Assembly: GCA_964561545.1 (NCBI GenBank)
Contig: CAZLQF010000015.1
Span: 1-64,000 of the forward strand
Source: CAZLQF01 sp964561545
GTDB lineage: Bacteria > Bacteroidota > Bacteroidia > CAILMK01 > CAYYUA01
Reading direction: 5' to 3'
DNA: 64,000 nucleotides
The notes below the pieces were generated by a model. That model searched no databases. It had not been told where the DNA came from and saw only the letters and a program-made list of their open reading frames with translations. This document shows positions 1 through 7,592 of this stretch, in pieces. Positions within the stretch are counted from its first letter, which is position 1. Each line of letters opens with the position of its first letter. A program made the position numbers and the translations under genes.

Positions 1-269
1 CCCCCTGAACATAGCACCAGTAAGGCTGAATTCCTTCGTGCAGTATGTATTGTAGCCCCTTTATTAGATGGCTCATCCCTGCTTTTTATCCGAAGCTTAA
101 TATTTCAAAGTCTGGTTTATAGGGCAAGTTGAGTTACGCCCGGGTCAGGAGTTCTGAAATTCTATAAATAATTATCTTGTAGTGGCTACAAAATGCCTTA
201 TTTGTTAGGTCTTTAATCCTTAACAATAGCGAGCTTAACCCTTATAACTCTTTCGAAAGTTTGGTTTAA
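1..269. repeat. dispersed ~270-bp direct repeat, copy A
   Basis: This stretch is a diverged copy of 52159-52439, in the same orientation. The longest shared run is 27 identical bases (176-202 against 52346-52372), and similarity continues patchily from the first base of the window to about 269. It contains a perfect hairpin, TTGTAG-TGG-CTACAA (177-191), kept in both copies. On the minus strand its right end encodes the last 17-18 residues of the PIN-toxin reading frame, so the unit equals the toxin gene's 3' end plus about 210 bp of downstream DNA. It may extend left beyond the window. No terminal inverted repeats or transposase are visible. Confidence 0.8.
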
Positions 270-554
270 GAATTGATATTTGGCCCGCAATTGATATGCC
301 TTTGCAGCGTGATGTTGTTGGATGGTTAACATGGGTATTGGAAACTTGGCTAAAAAATCCTCAAATTCTTGTATCAAGTCAAGTCTACCAGTTTGTTCAG
401 GCTTCACTCCAAATTCAGATAAGGTAATAACACTTGTAATAAAGGAAGTTTCGTTTACATAACGATTTATTAAGAAGTTCTGGATACTGTCGGTATAATT
501 GGGATGTTCTTCAATAAGATATATGAATGGGGCGGTATCTATAAATTGCTTCAT
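213..554 (-). pseudogene. PIN-domain (VapC-like) toxin with internal deletion
   Basis: The first 95 residues look like the PIN-domain family found beside small antitoxins in Bacteroidota: FIDTAPFIYLIE with the first acidic residue D6, and SVITLSEFG with E47. In intact relatives the sequence after AYQLRAKYQFL continues with a GMDALQ-type helix and a TNDK-type strand, which supply the other catalytic acids. Here it jumps directly to NQTFERVIRVKLAIVKD, which resembles a normal PIN C-terminus. About 25-30 residues therefore appear deleted and nuclease activity is unlikely. The final 18 codons lie in the dispersed repeat. ATG start at 554; it lies 23 bp downstream of the antitoxin. It could instead be a short divergent PIN protein. 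The missing acids are seen; loss of function is inferred. Confidence 0.65.
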
Positions 555-577
555 TGTAAAAATTTAGGGAAAGGTCT

Positions 578-790
578 TCATTCAGTTGGCCGGTCATCTT
601 CTCTCCATTTATTGATATAATTCTGGGCATCTATATTCCATACGCCATTCCCTTTTCCAATGTAACGCTTAAGAATTGCCTCTGCCTTTTGCTTCTTGTC
701 CAGCCTTTCTTTTACCTTAGTACGGATCAATTCCAAATCATCCGAATCCAGATGATCAATTTCCTTCAATATGTTTTGAATTTTCGTCAT
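578..790 (-). CDS. putative antitoxin of PIN-toxin module
   Basis: This 70-residue, highly charged, helical protein (leucine/lysine/glutamate-rich, with segments LKEIDHLDSDDLELI and KVKERLDKKQKAEAILKRYIG) is encoded directly upstream of the PIN-domain gene on the same strand, the usual order for VapBC-type modules. Residues 1-45 would form the oligomerisation/DNA-binding part, and the tail (WNIDAQNYINKWREDD) would wrap the toxin. ATG at 790 is preferred over the in-frame TTG at 799. The family assignment rests on context and composition, not on a recognised DNA-binding motif. Because the toxin seems broken, this may now be a solitary antitoxin. Confidence 0.6.
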   Translation of the reverse strand: MTKIQNILKEIDHLDSDDLELIRTKVKERLDKKQKAEAILKRYIGKGNGVWNIDAQNYINKWREDDRPTE

Positions 791-933
791 TTTTTCCAAA
801 CTATTATTAGTTCTTAAAGCCTTACTCTAATACCAATTTTGCTTCTTTTTTAACAAAACTAACAATTTTAGGCTACTTTTCTATTCGTTGCCCGGACAAG
901 GTTAGCTCCAACAATAAACCCCCAATAGTAGTA

Positions 934-941
934 CAAAAGTA
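934..941 (-). promoter_or_regulatory. candidate -7 element for toxin-antitoxin pair
   Basis: TACTTTTG on the minus strand matches the Bacteroidota -7 consensus TAnnTTTG. It lies about 140 bp upstream of the antitoxin ATG. A TTTG lies 25 bp further upstream, slightly beyond the usual spacing, so only the -7 half is convincing. Confidence 0.35.
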
Positions 942-1074
942 CGGCTGCCTTGCATGGGCTTATGCACAAATGCAGGTTTACAGCATTTTGTCGTCTTTGC
1001 GTATCGCTGTTTTGAAGTGATCAATTCCGAACAAAACAAAATCCTTAACTTTTTAAGTCAGAAAAGACAGATTT

Positions 1075-3099
1075 ATGACCCAACAAACCGCTAATCGCTT
1101 AGCCAATGAAACCAGCCCCTACTTATTACAACATGCCCACAACCCGGTAGATTGGTTTCCATGGGGCGATGAAGCTTTCCAAAAGGCCAAGGAAGAAGAC
1201 AAGCCGCTGATTATAAGCATCGGTTATTCATCTTGCCATTGGTGCCATGTGATGGAGGATGAAAGTTTTGAAGATTCGGAAGTGGCAGAGCTTATGAACC
1301 AATATTTTGTACCTGTCAAGGTAGATCGCGAAGAACGGCCGGACGTAGATCAACTTTACATGGATGCGGTTTCCCTGATGACCGGGCATGGCGGATGGCC
1401 ATTGAATGCTTTTATCATACCTGATGGAAGACCCATTTTTGGGGGTACTTACTTTCCCAAAGAAAACTGGATGCAAATCTGCAATGAAATATCGAAAGTT
1501 TACAACAATGACCGGCAAAAAGTAATCGATTATGCTGATAAGCTTGAGCAGGGCATCAAAAACATCAATGTAATAGAAGTACCCTCGCAAAAGGATGCGG
1601 TTCAACCAGAAGACCTCGATCAGGTTTTTCAAGTAATGCAGCAAGGATTTGATGAAAAATATGGAGGGCGAAGAAGTGCTCCTAAGTTTCCGCTGCCCGA
1701 TAACAGTTTGTTCCTTCTCAGGTATTACGTTCGAAGCAAGGACCAACAAGCCTCCGACCAGGTAAAAAGAACACTTGAAAATATGGCTCATGGCGGCATC
1801 TATGATCAATTAGGGGGCGGATTTGCCCGCTATTCTACAGATCAATTCTGGAAGGTGCCCCATTTTGAGAAGATGCTCTATGACAATGGCCAGTTGGTTT
1901 CCTTATTTGCAGAAGGCTATCAGCTATTTCAGAAGGAAACTTATCGAAAGGTGGTTTACGAAACCATCGATTACATTGAACGGGAAATGACTTCTGATGA
2001 AGGCGGATTCTTTTCAGCTCTTGATGCAGATAGTGAAGGCGAAGAGGGGAAATTTTACACTTGGCATTCAGATGATTTTAAAAACGCCTTAGACGATGAA
2101 TTAGCCCCATTGATGCTGGATTATTATGGCATTGATAAGGAAGCTTCCTGGGAAGGTGGAAAAAATGTATTGGTAGTTGCCAGGTCGGTACAGGATCTTG
2201 CTATCAAGCATCAATTAACGGAAAACCAGGTTCGCGAAAAGCTTGAACAAGGAAAGGCCCAACTCTTTGAAGCAAGAAGCCATCGGGTAAGGCCTGGCCT
2301 GGATGATAAAATATTACTTGCCTGGAATGCCCTTGTCTTAAAAGGGCTTTTGGATGCCTACAAGGTTTTTCAAAAAGATCATTTCCTTACTCTGGCGCAG
2401 CAAAACATGGATTTTCTGCAGGACAAACTTATTGAAGGAGATCAATTGTACCGCTCCTACAAAAATGGCATTCATAAAATTGAAGGGTTTTTGGATGATT
2501 ACGCCTCATTTATTCAAGCTTTGATCAAATATTACGAAGTCACCTTTGACGAAGAAAAGCTTTATCAAGCCAAGCAATTGACAGAAAAGGTGATGAACAC
2601 CTTTTTTGATGAAATTTCCGGCATGTTTTTTTACAAGCCTGCGTCAGAAGTGCCGATTATTACCCACAAAATTGATTTTTCAGACAATGTGATTGCTTCG
2701 CCTAACTCAGTGATGGCCAACAACCTTTTCTTAATTGGGCATTATTTTGATGAGGACCAGTACATTGAACAAGCACATCAAATGCTGTCAACAGTATGGA
2801 AGAACCTTGAGCAACAACCCACCTTCTTCTCCAATTGGGGAATGTTGGCAACTTACATGATCGAACCGTTTTTTGAAGTTGCTATAACTGGCCCGGATGC
2901 TGTTAAAAAGCGATTGGCTATTGAGCGCCTTTACCAACCGCATAAGCTTATGGCGGGTTCTGAAAATGGGGCCAGCCAATTAGATTTGTTGAAAAATCGT
3001 TATCAGGAAGGTAAGAACACGATTTATGTGTGTGTTAATAAAAGTTGTAACTTACCAACCGAAAATGTTGATGAAGCTATAGAACAGCTCAAATTATGA
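1075..3099 (+). CDS. DsbH/YyaL-type thioredoxin domain-containing protein (DUF255)
   Basis: This 674-residue protein has the architecture of the YyaL/SPATA20 family. Residues 1-165 form a thioredoxin-like domain (RLANETSPYLLQHAHNPVDW followed by SSCHWCHVM with the CxxC at 54-57). Residues ~190-670 form an alpha/alpha toroid resembling the glycan-epimerase fold (APKFPLPDNSLFLLRYY, GGIYDQLGGGFARYSTD, WKVPHFEKMLYDN). No signal peptide is seen, so it is probably cytoplasmic. The family is widespread but its reaction is not established. A redox or metabolite-repair role is inferred from the CxxC. The length is normal for the family. Its stop overlaps the start of the downstream universal stress protein by ATGA, so the two are translationally coupled. 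Confidence 0.9.
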   Translation: MTQQTANRLANETSPYLLQHAHNPVDWFPWGDEAFQKAKEEDKPLIISIGYSSCHWCHVMEDESFEDSEVAELMNQYFVPVKVDREERPDVDQLYMDAVSLMTGHGGWPLNAFIIPDGRPIFGGTYFPKENWMQICNEISKVYNNDRQKVIDYADKLEQGIKNINVIEVPSQKDAVQPEDLDQVFQVMQQGFDEKYGGRRSAPKFPLPDNSLFLLRYYVRSKDQQASDQVKRTLENMAHGGIYDQLGGGFARYSTDQFWKVPHFEKMLYDNGQLVSLFAEGYQLFQKETYRKVVYETIDYIEREMTSDEGGFFSALDADSEGEEGKFYTWHSDDFKNALDDELAPLMLDYYGIDKEASWEGGKNVLVVARSVQDLAIKHQLTENQVREKLEQGKAQLFEARSHRVRPGLDDKILLAWNALVLKGLLDAYKVFQKDHFLTLAQQNMDFLQDKLIEGDQLYRSYKNGIHKIEGFLDDYASFIQALIKYYEVTFDEEKLYQAKQLTEKVMNTFFDEISGMFFYKPASEVPIITHKIDFSDNVIASPNSVMANNLFLIGHYFDEDQYIEQAHQMLSTVWKNLEQQPTFFSNWGMLATYMIEPFFEVAITGPDAVKKRLAIERLYQPHKLMAGSENGASQLDLLKNRYQEGKNTIYVCVNKSCNLPTENVDEAIEQLKL

Positions 3100-3938
3100 A
3101 AAAGATACTGGTAGCTTTTGATGGCTCGCTTTATTCGGAAAGTGCTTTGGATTATGCCATTGCCTTAACGCAAAATGAGCCAGATAACCTTATTGTAGGC
3201 GTATTTATTGAAGACCTGAGTTATATGTACATGGTCTCCAATTTTGGAGTTGAACCAACCTCTTATGACATATCCACCGAAGCGCTTGAGCGGATGAAGC
3301 AAAATGAGGAAATGGAGATTAAGGGCAACCAGGAAAAATTCCAAAAGAAGTGTGAAAAAGCCAATGTAAATTACAATGTTCATTTAAATGAAGGTGTGAC
3401 CATAGCTGAATTGATCAGGGAAAGCACTTATGCCGATTTGATGATCATTGGCTACCGGACTTATTTTTCAAATACTGGGCAAAGCTCAAGTCAAAAAGTT
3501 TTAAAAGAATTTTTGACGGATTCCTATTGTCCGATCCTGGTAGTGCCTGAAAATTACCAACCCATCAACCGGGTTATTTTTACCTACGATGGTAATCCCG
3601 ATTCCGTTTATTCTATTCGTCATTTTAAATACGTACTTAACGATAACTTTAAAGATTGTCACCATCAATTGTTAACCGTTCTTGGAAACGAGGAAGATGA
3701 GGTGGAAAATGAAGATTTGCTTAAAGAATATTTGTCCCTCCATTTTAGTGATATAGCTTATGAACAAAAAGTAGGCAAGCCTGAAGAGGAAATTCCAAAT
3801 CATCTGGAAGCTTCCAGTCATAGCCTTTTGGTGATGGGCGTTTATAACAGGAATGCCCTTATGCGATTGTTCGTTTCAAGTGTTACTGATGACATTCTGA
3901 AAGCCCAAACGACTCCGGTTTTTATTGCGCACAGGTGA
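3096..3938 (+). CDS. universal stress protein, tandem UspA domains
   Basis: A 280-residue protein made of two UspA-like units. The N-terminal unit begins KKILVAFDGSLYSESALDYAI and ends near SYCPILVVPE (~150). The C-terminal unit (~155-280) ends HSLLVMGVYNRNALMRLF...TPVFIAHR. The nucleotide-binding glycine motif is weak in the second unit (VMGVYNRN). Double-Usp proteins in Bacteroidota are cytoplasmic stress proteins. The specific role is unknown. Start ATG at 3096 overlaps the stop of the YyaL-type gene, giving a two-gene operon that links a thioredoxin-fold protein with stress response. Confidence 0.9.
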   Translation: MKKILVAFDGSLYSESALDYAIALTQNEPDNLIVGVFIEDLSYMYMVSNFGVEPTSYDISTEALERMKQNEEMEIKGNQEKFQKKCEKANVNYNVHLNEGVTIAELIRESTYADLMIIGYRTYFSNTGQSSSQKVLKEFLTDSYCPILVVPENYQPINRVIFTYDGNPDSVYSIRHFKYVLNDNFKDCHHQLLTVLGNEEDEVENEDLLKEYLSLHFSDIAYEQKVGKPEEEIPNHLEASSHSLLVMGVYNRNALMRLFVSSVTDDILKAQTTPVFIAHR

Positions 3939-4125
3939 TGGATGGGCGAAGCTAGATTATCCGGAAAATTAAATACAAGTGATAGCGAAGCGTTTAACCA
4001 ATGTTCTATCTGTAAACCTACAATGAAGCTCAATAATAGGCACCCCTGGTGGAAGTTGGAAAAACTAACCGATGAAGGGCTTGCAATCAATCGACTACCA
4101 ATGCCGAATCAATTTAAGCATAGCG

Positions 4126-4144
4126 TTGACGCCAAGGGCGTCAA
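4126..4144. terminator. hairpin between convergent genes
   Basis: A perfect 8-bp stem, TTGACGCC-AAG-GGCGTCAA, is followed on the plus strand by TTTAAAAA. It lies between the stop of the universal stress gene (plus) and the end of the glycosyltransferase gene (minus), where a terminator is expected. The T-tract is short, so efficiency is uncertain. Confidence 0.45.
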
Positions 4145-4158
4145 TTTAAAAATGCTTG

Positions 4159-4785
4159 CTAAGAAAGGGTTCCCTTGTAGAATCCCGATTGCTTCAAATC
4201 TTCATAATTATCTATGTCGTTGAGTTCAGGCAGCAAATCGTATTTTAAATCAAGGTTTTTAAGGTCTTGAAGGGTCGCCTTTAGAACATGATGGGTACTC
4301 CAGGGTTTGTTTTGAAACAATTCGGGAATCAATTGCTTCATTCCAAGCAGGTAATAACCCCCATCCTCAGCTGGTCCTAATACGATATCTTTGTGGTTTA
4401 GTGTTTCAAATGCTTGTTGCAAGATCGTTGTGCTAATATCAGGGCAGTCACTGCCAATAATGACCACTTTTTGGTATTGCATAAGCTTTTCATCAAAAGC
4501 ATTGGCCATTCGAGCTCCCAGTTCATCACCGGATTGAACGAATTGCTGAAATCCAGCCTCACTCCATTCGTCATTTTCATCAATGTGATTGCTGTAAAAA
4601 ACGGCTTTATCGCAGGGTAAAGGATTAGCTGCTTCGATGGTTCGATGAACGAGGTCTTTGTAGACTTCGAGGGCTTGCTCCGGTCCAATGGTCTTGGCAA
4701 GTCTGGATTTTACGGCTCCTTTCACTGGGTTTTTAGCAAAAACCATTAAAAGGTTTAATAAATTGCTGTTCCCTTTTTTAGCCAT
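4159..4785 (-). CDS. TIGR04282-type glycosyltransferase (DUF2064)
   Basis: A GT-A-like nucleotidyl/glycosyl transferase of about 208 residues. LLMVFAKNPVKGAVKSRLAKTIG near the N-terminus is the hallmark of the DUF2064/TIGR04282 family. VVIIGSDCPDIS carries the metal-binding acid, and GPAEDGGYYLLG plus NKPWSTHHVL are the other conserved blocks. NCBI names this family an arsenosugar-biosynthesis glycosyltransferase because it often sits beside ArsS/ArsM and TIGR04283. None of those partners is present here. ATG at 4785 is preferred; an in-frame ATG at 4794 and a longer extension to 4869 would lie mostly inside the rhodanese gene. The gene overlaps the rhodanese gene by 31 bp on the same strand, which suggests an operon. 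Confidence 0.85.
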   Translation of the reverse strand: MAKKGNSNLLNLLMVFAKNPVKGAVKSRLAKTIGPEQALEVYKDLVHRTIEAANPLPCDKAVFYSNHIDENDEWSEAGFQQFVQSGDELGARMANAFDEKLMQYQKVVIIGSDCPDISTTILQQAFETLNHKDIVLGPAEDGGYYLLGMKQLIPELFQNKPWSTHHVLKATLQDLKNLDLKYDLLPELNDIDNYEDLKQSGFYKGTLS

Positions 4786-5264
4786 TGTGACCATTTTTTT
4801 GAATAGGTATGAATACTGTCTGTGGGTTTGCCAGCAGTATTGTATACCGTGTAGCCTTGGTTTTTCCATTTGAAAATGCTACCATGAAGGTTGTAGACTT
4901 CCTGGAAACCAGATTCCAGTAAATCTTCGCCAACTTTTTCACTTCGATAGCCTACGCTGCAATAAAGGACCACTGTTGCTTCGCGGGGAATATCTTTTAG
5001 TTTTTCTTTTTGACGGTTCTTGTAACCAATCCATTTGGCGTTTGGTATATGGCTGACTTGGTATTCTTCTTTAGCCCTTGAATCTAAAACATAAAGGCTG
5101 TCCGGATTTTTTTCAAGTTTTTGATACAATTCCGAGGGTTGCATCCTTGGAACGGTATTGCTGTATAAGCTTTGCAACTTTTCTTCAAAAGTTTGCTGGC
5201 TACAGGCCGAAAAAGCAAGGCCAAGTAATATGACCATTTTATTGGTTAAGATGAAATAAGACAT
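4755..5264 (-). CDS. rhodanese-domain lipoprotein
   Basis: A 169-residue protein with a lipoprotein signal (hydrophobic MVILLGLAFSAC, lipobox FSAC, lipidated Cys21) followed by one rhodanese domain (~40-145). LYVLDSRAKEEYQVSHIPNAKWIGY is the canonical first half, and VVLYCSVGYRSEKV is the active-site loop with catalytic Cys in YCSVGYRS. It should act in the periplasm on sulfur or thiol substrates. The substrate is unknown. The first ATG (5264) keeps a lysine before the hydrophobic core; a second ATG at 5237 would remove it. It lies upstream of, and overlaps, the TIGR04282 glycosyltransferase gene. Confidence 0.85.
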   Translation of the reverse strand: MSYFILTNKMVILLGLAFSACSQQTFEEKLQSLYSNTVPRMQPSELYQKLEKNPDSLYVLDSRAKEEYQVSHIPNAKWIGYKNRQKEKLKDIPREATVVLYCSVGYRSEKVGEDLLESGFQEVYNLHGSIFKWKNQGYTVYNTAGKPTDSIHTYSKKWSQWLKKGTAIY

Positions 5265-5429
5265 AAGTATCGAATTTGAAGCTTGATTATTTCATGATTG
5301 TTGATCTCAGTCAATACTTAACAGGTTAGGTAAAGGTAATTCATTTGAACTTTGTTTAACAAATAGTGATAAAAATTGATCCAATAATTGATGACGGAAG
5401 ATAAGAGGAGGTGTTGTTTATTGAAAAAG

Positions 5430-5513
5430 TGCCCGGGGCGGGACTCGAACCCGCACAGCCTTACGGCCACATGGCCCTCAACCATGCGCGTCTACCAATT
5501 CCGCCACCCGGGC
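5430..5513 (-). tRNA. tRNA-Leu (anticodon GAG)
   Basis: The minus strand folds as a class II tRNA. The acceptor stem is GCCCGGG/CCCGGGC, the D-arm is TGGCGGAATTGGTAGACGC, and the anticodon stem CATGG/CCATG encloses the loop TTGAGGG (anticodon GAG, decoding CUC/CUU). There is a long variable arm, and the T-arm is GCGGGTTCGAGTCCCGC. The CCA tail is not encoded. It lies 9 bp from the tRNA-Arg gene on the same strand. Confidence 0.95.
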
Positions 5514-5522
5514 AATTGAGGG

Positions 5523-5599
5523 TGGTGATCCCGGCAGGATTCGAACCTGCGGCCTACAGCTTAGAAGGCTGTTGCTCTATCCAACTGAGCTACGGGACC
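5523..5599 (-). tRNA. tRNA-Arg (anticodon TCT)
   Basis: On the minus strand the acceptor GGTCCCG pairs with CGGGATC, the D-arm is TAGCTCAGTTGGATAGAGCA, and anticodon stem ACAGC/GCTGT encloses CTTCTAA (anticodon TCT, reading AGA/AGG). The T-arm is GCAGGTTCGAATCCTGC. A CCA end is encoded (5523-5525). A decayed relative lies about 125 bp upstream. Confidence 0.95.
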
Positions 5600-6071
5600 A
5601 GCATGCATTTATTTAACTACTTTTTTTTAAAGAACAATTAAAAATTTTTTGATCCCATGAGGACTTAAATAATGGCGAATTATAACTTGTCATCATTCAA
5701 TCAATTGAGCCTAAAATTTTACTGAACCTGTGGCCTTCTACCAGCCGGCTGTTGCTTTATCGGGTTTAGCTATCGTACCTTATTATTTAAAGAGCGATGT
5801 AATGCTTTTAATTAAGCAATTAGCTAAAAATGCAACCTTCATTAAAACAGGTGCAAAATTAGAAAAATTCTTTTACTTATTAGGGTGATCTACCAGTTGT
5901 TGTTGCCTTTAAGTTGGTCAGGCTTACGTTAACAAAACTTTGGCCTTGTTATTAAATGAGGAGTTTATATTAGGGTGAGTTATTGTAATAGGCATAAGAT
6001 GCTTTAGCAGAGCCGAAGGTATTGCCCTATGATAATTTAGCGCTTAAGCCCAGCCAATAATTGTTAGTTGG
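5600..6071. other. intergenic region with tRNA remnant
   Basis: This 470-bp gap between tRNA-Arg and the racemase-like gene holds a degenerate tRNA-Arg copy (5724-5779). It also holds a short hairpin (AGCCAA 6052-6057 with TTGGCT 6068-6073) that overlaps the racemase stop codon and might act as its terminator. No open reading frame or other RNA gene was recognised. Confidence 0.6.
5724..5779 (-). pseudogene. degenerate tRNA-Arg duplicate
   Basis: The plus-strand text tracks 5543-5599 of the intact tRNA-Arg: GAACCTG-x-GGCCT, then GGCTGTTGCT-x-TATC, then AGCTA and ACC, with the same order and spacing within one base. The anticodon region has changed (CTACCAGCC in place of ACAGCTTAGAAGG). The CAATTGAG that precedes the intact gene on the plus strand (5513-5520) recurs at 5702-5709. 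The acceptor and T-arm halves are largely lost, so it cannot fold as a tRNA. It is best read as an old tandem duplication of about 190 bp. Confidence 0.75.
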
Positions 6072-7142
6072 CTACTCAACCCTTTTCTCAATGTAATCGG
6101 AGTTTAAAATGCTCAAGGCGCCCATGTATTCCATTTCAAAAGTAATGAGGTCACCCACTTCGTAGTTCATTTGGTTTTCGCCCAGTTCAACCACTAACAT
6201 ATCAGAGCTGGATGCAATTACGGTGAGTCGATTGTCCTTGGGTTTAAGGAATTTTGGATCTATGTCCAGTAAGCCAATGTCGATGATGGCTCGGAAGTGT
6301 TTTTTGCCGTAGTCCTCTTCGTTGATCTCATGAGTTTCTCCAGATGGGTCTTCTCCCAATTCTCCTTCTGGCACTATGGGTTTTTCGGACAATTCAATAA
6401 TTTCTGTAAACAACTCAAAAACATCGGTCTCCATATTTTCTATGGGCTCTTCCGTAATCAGGTTGTTGCCAAAATAAAGCGTCTCACCAACCCGAAAGTG
6501 ATTGATGGCTCTTGGAAGCTGGTTTCTTAACAACAAAGGGATGGTCACTGAGGCTCCACCTGATATCCAGGGAATTTTTCTGTTGAATTTAAGCTCTATT
6601 AGTTGTTTGTATAGGCTCAACTGAACAAGCTTATCGGTGGAGGGCATCACGCCATGAAGGCAATTAAGATTTGTTCCCAATCCCACTACTGCGATGCCGG
6701 GTAATTGGAAAATACTGGAGTAAAAATCAAGGAGGTGCTCCCCCAAAACGCCTTCCCGAAGGTCTCCCATTTCGATCATGATAAGAACTTTGTGCAGCTT
6801 GTTTTGCCTTACAGCTTCCTCGGAAAGCATTTTAATGGTTGAGTATTCTGTATTGAGGCTTACATCCGCACATTCAATAATATCGGGAATGCTGCGCTTA
6901 GGCGGTGGTTTAATGTAAACGGTCTGAACTTTCGGATTGTATTCTTTAACCTTTTGCAGATTACTCACCCTGGAGTCGTGAACCTCTCCAGATCCCAAAT
7001 TAATGACCTCTTTCAGAAAGTCTTCATTACCACAAAGGAGTTTGGTAACAATTCCATACTCGATGTCGCGATCTTTAAAAAGCGATTTTAAATAATGGTA
7101 GTTATAATGTAGTTTATCCCTGTATAGCTTTAAAAAGGCCAT
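6072..7142 (-). CDS. ornithine-racemase-like PLP enzyme
   Basis: This 356-residue protein belongs to the fold-type III PLP enzymes (alanine-racemase N-domain). It follows the clostridial ornithine racemase (Orr) pattern closely: VTKLLCGN near residue 33 (PLP lysine K34), KVLIMIEMGDLREG in the middle, ISGGASVTIPLL, INHFRVGETLYFG, and a C-terminal domain with FELFTEIIELSEKP and YEVGDLITFEMEYMGAL. It would interconvert L- and D-ornithine or a similar basic amino acid in the cytoplasm. Substrate specificity cannot be read from sequence. It lies 6 bp downstream of a GNAT gene on the same strand, probably in an operon. The D-ornithine aminomutase genes that accompany Orr in clostridia are absent here. 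Confidence 0.8.
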   Translation of the reverse strand: MAFLKLYRDKLHYNYHYLKSLFKDRDIEYGIVTKLLCGNEDFLKEVINLGSGEVHDSRVSNLQKVKEYNPKVQTVYIKPPPKRSIPDIIECADVSLNTEYSTIKMLSEEAVRQNKLHKVLIMIEMGDLREGVLGEHLLDFYSSIFQLPGIAVVGLGTNLNCLHGVMPSTDKLVQLSLYKQLIELKFNRKIPWISGGASVTIPLLLRNQLPRAINHFRVGETLYFGNNLITEEPIENMETDVFELFTEIIELSEKPIVPEGELGEDPSGETHEINEEDYGKKHFRAIIDIGLLDIDPKFLKPKDNRLTVIASSSDMLVVELGENQMNYEVGDLITFEMEYMGALSILNSDYIEKRVE

Positions 7143-7148
7143 TTAAAC

Positions 7149-7592
7149 TTATTTATCCAACCTGTATTCCAAATATTTATTGGTAAATCCAGCTTTTTCA
7201 TACAATTGACGGGCTGGATTGTCTGGTTCTACATGCAGGGCTATACCGCCAAATGTTACGTCAGAAGCCTTTTGGAGGAGGTCTTTACCCAATCCTTTGC
7301 CTCTCATGGATCCATCCACTGCTATGTACACCAAGTAATTTTCAGGATGGTAACCTTCCATATGCGTTAAATTCATGACAACAGCTCCTACGATTGCCTC
7401 CCGATTGCTGGCAGTAATAACGTAACCACCTTTATTTGGTTCGCTGCTTAAAGCGTAATCAATGGCAGAGGCAATGGAATAACGGTCATCACGGTATTGG
7501 TCCAGGTGATTGTGTAGGAACTCTACCAACTCCTCTTGGTAGAAATGCTCCTGATGGTCAGGTGTAAAAACCTCTATTTGAGTGTCACTCAT
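7149..7592 (-). CDS. GNAT family N-acetyltransferase
   Basis: A 147-residue single-domain acetyltransferase. NYLVYIAVDGSMRGKGLGKDLLQKA contains the acetyl-CoA pyrophosphate loop (RGKGLG, ~95-100). ALHVEPDNPARQLYEKAGF is the C-terminal motif common in the family. The amine substrate is unknown. The gene immediately precedes the ornithine-racemase-like gene (6-bp gap), so an amino acid or polyamine is a reasonable guess, but this is inference. The length is normal and the start is ATG at 7592. Confidence 0.85.
   Translation of the reverse strand: MSDTQIEVFTPDHQEHFYQEELVEFLHNHLDQYRDDRYSIASAIDYALSSEPNKGGYVITASNREAIVGAVVMNLTHMEGYHPENYLVYIAVDGSMRGKGLGKDLLQKASDVTFGGIALHVEPDNPARQLYEKAGFTNKYLEYRLDK

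Noticed and set aside
1228..1809. 193-codon frame antisense to the thioredoxin-domain gene
   Set aside because: It mirrors a well-supported coding gene and has no recognisable features.
3942..4223. 93-codon plus-strand frame after the universal stress protein
   Set aside because: Composition looks random, it contains the intergenic hairpin and overlaps the end of the opposing glycosyltransferase gene.
5411..5641. 76-codon plus-strand frame over the tRNA pair
   Set aside because: It reads through two clear tRNA genes on the opposite strand; AGLEPAQPYG-type peptides are the typical false translation of tRNA complement.
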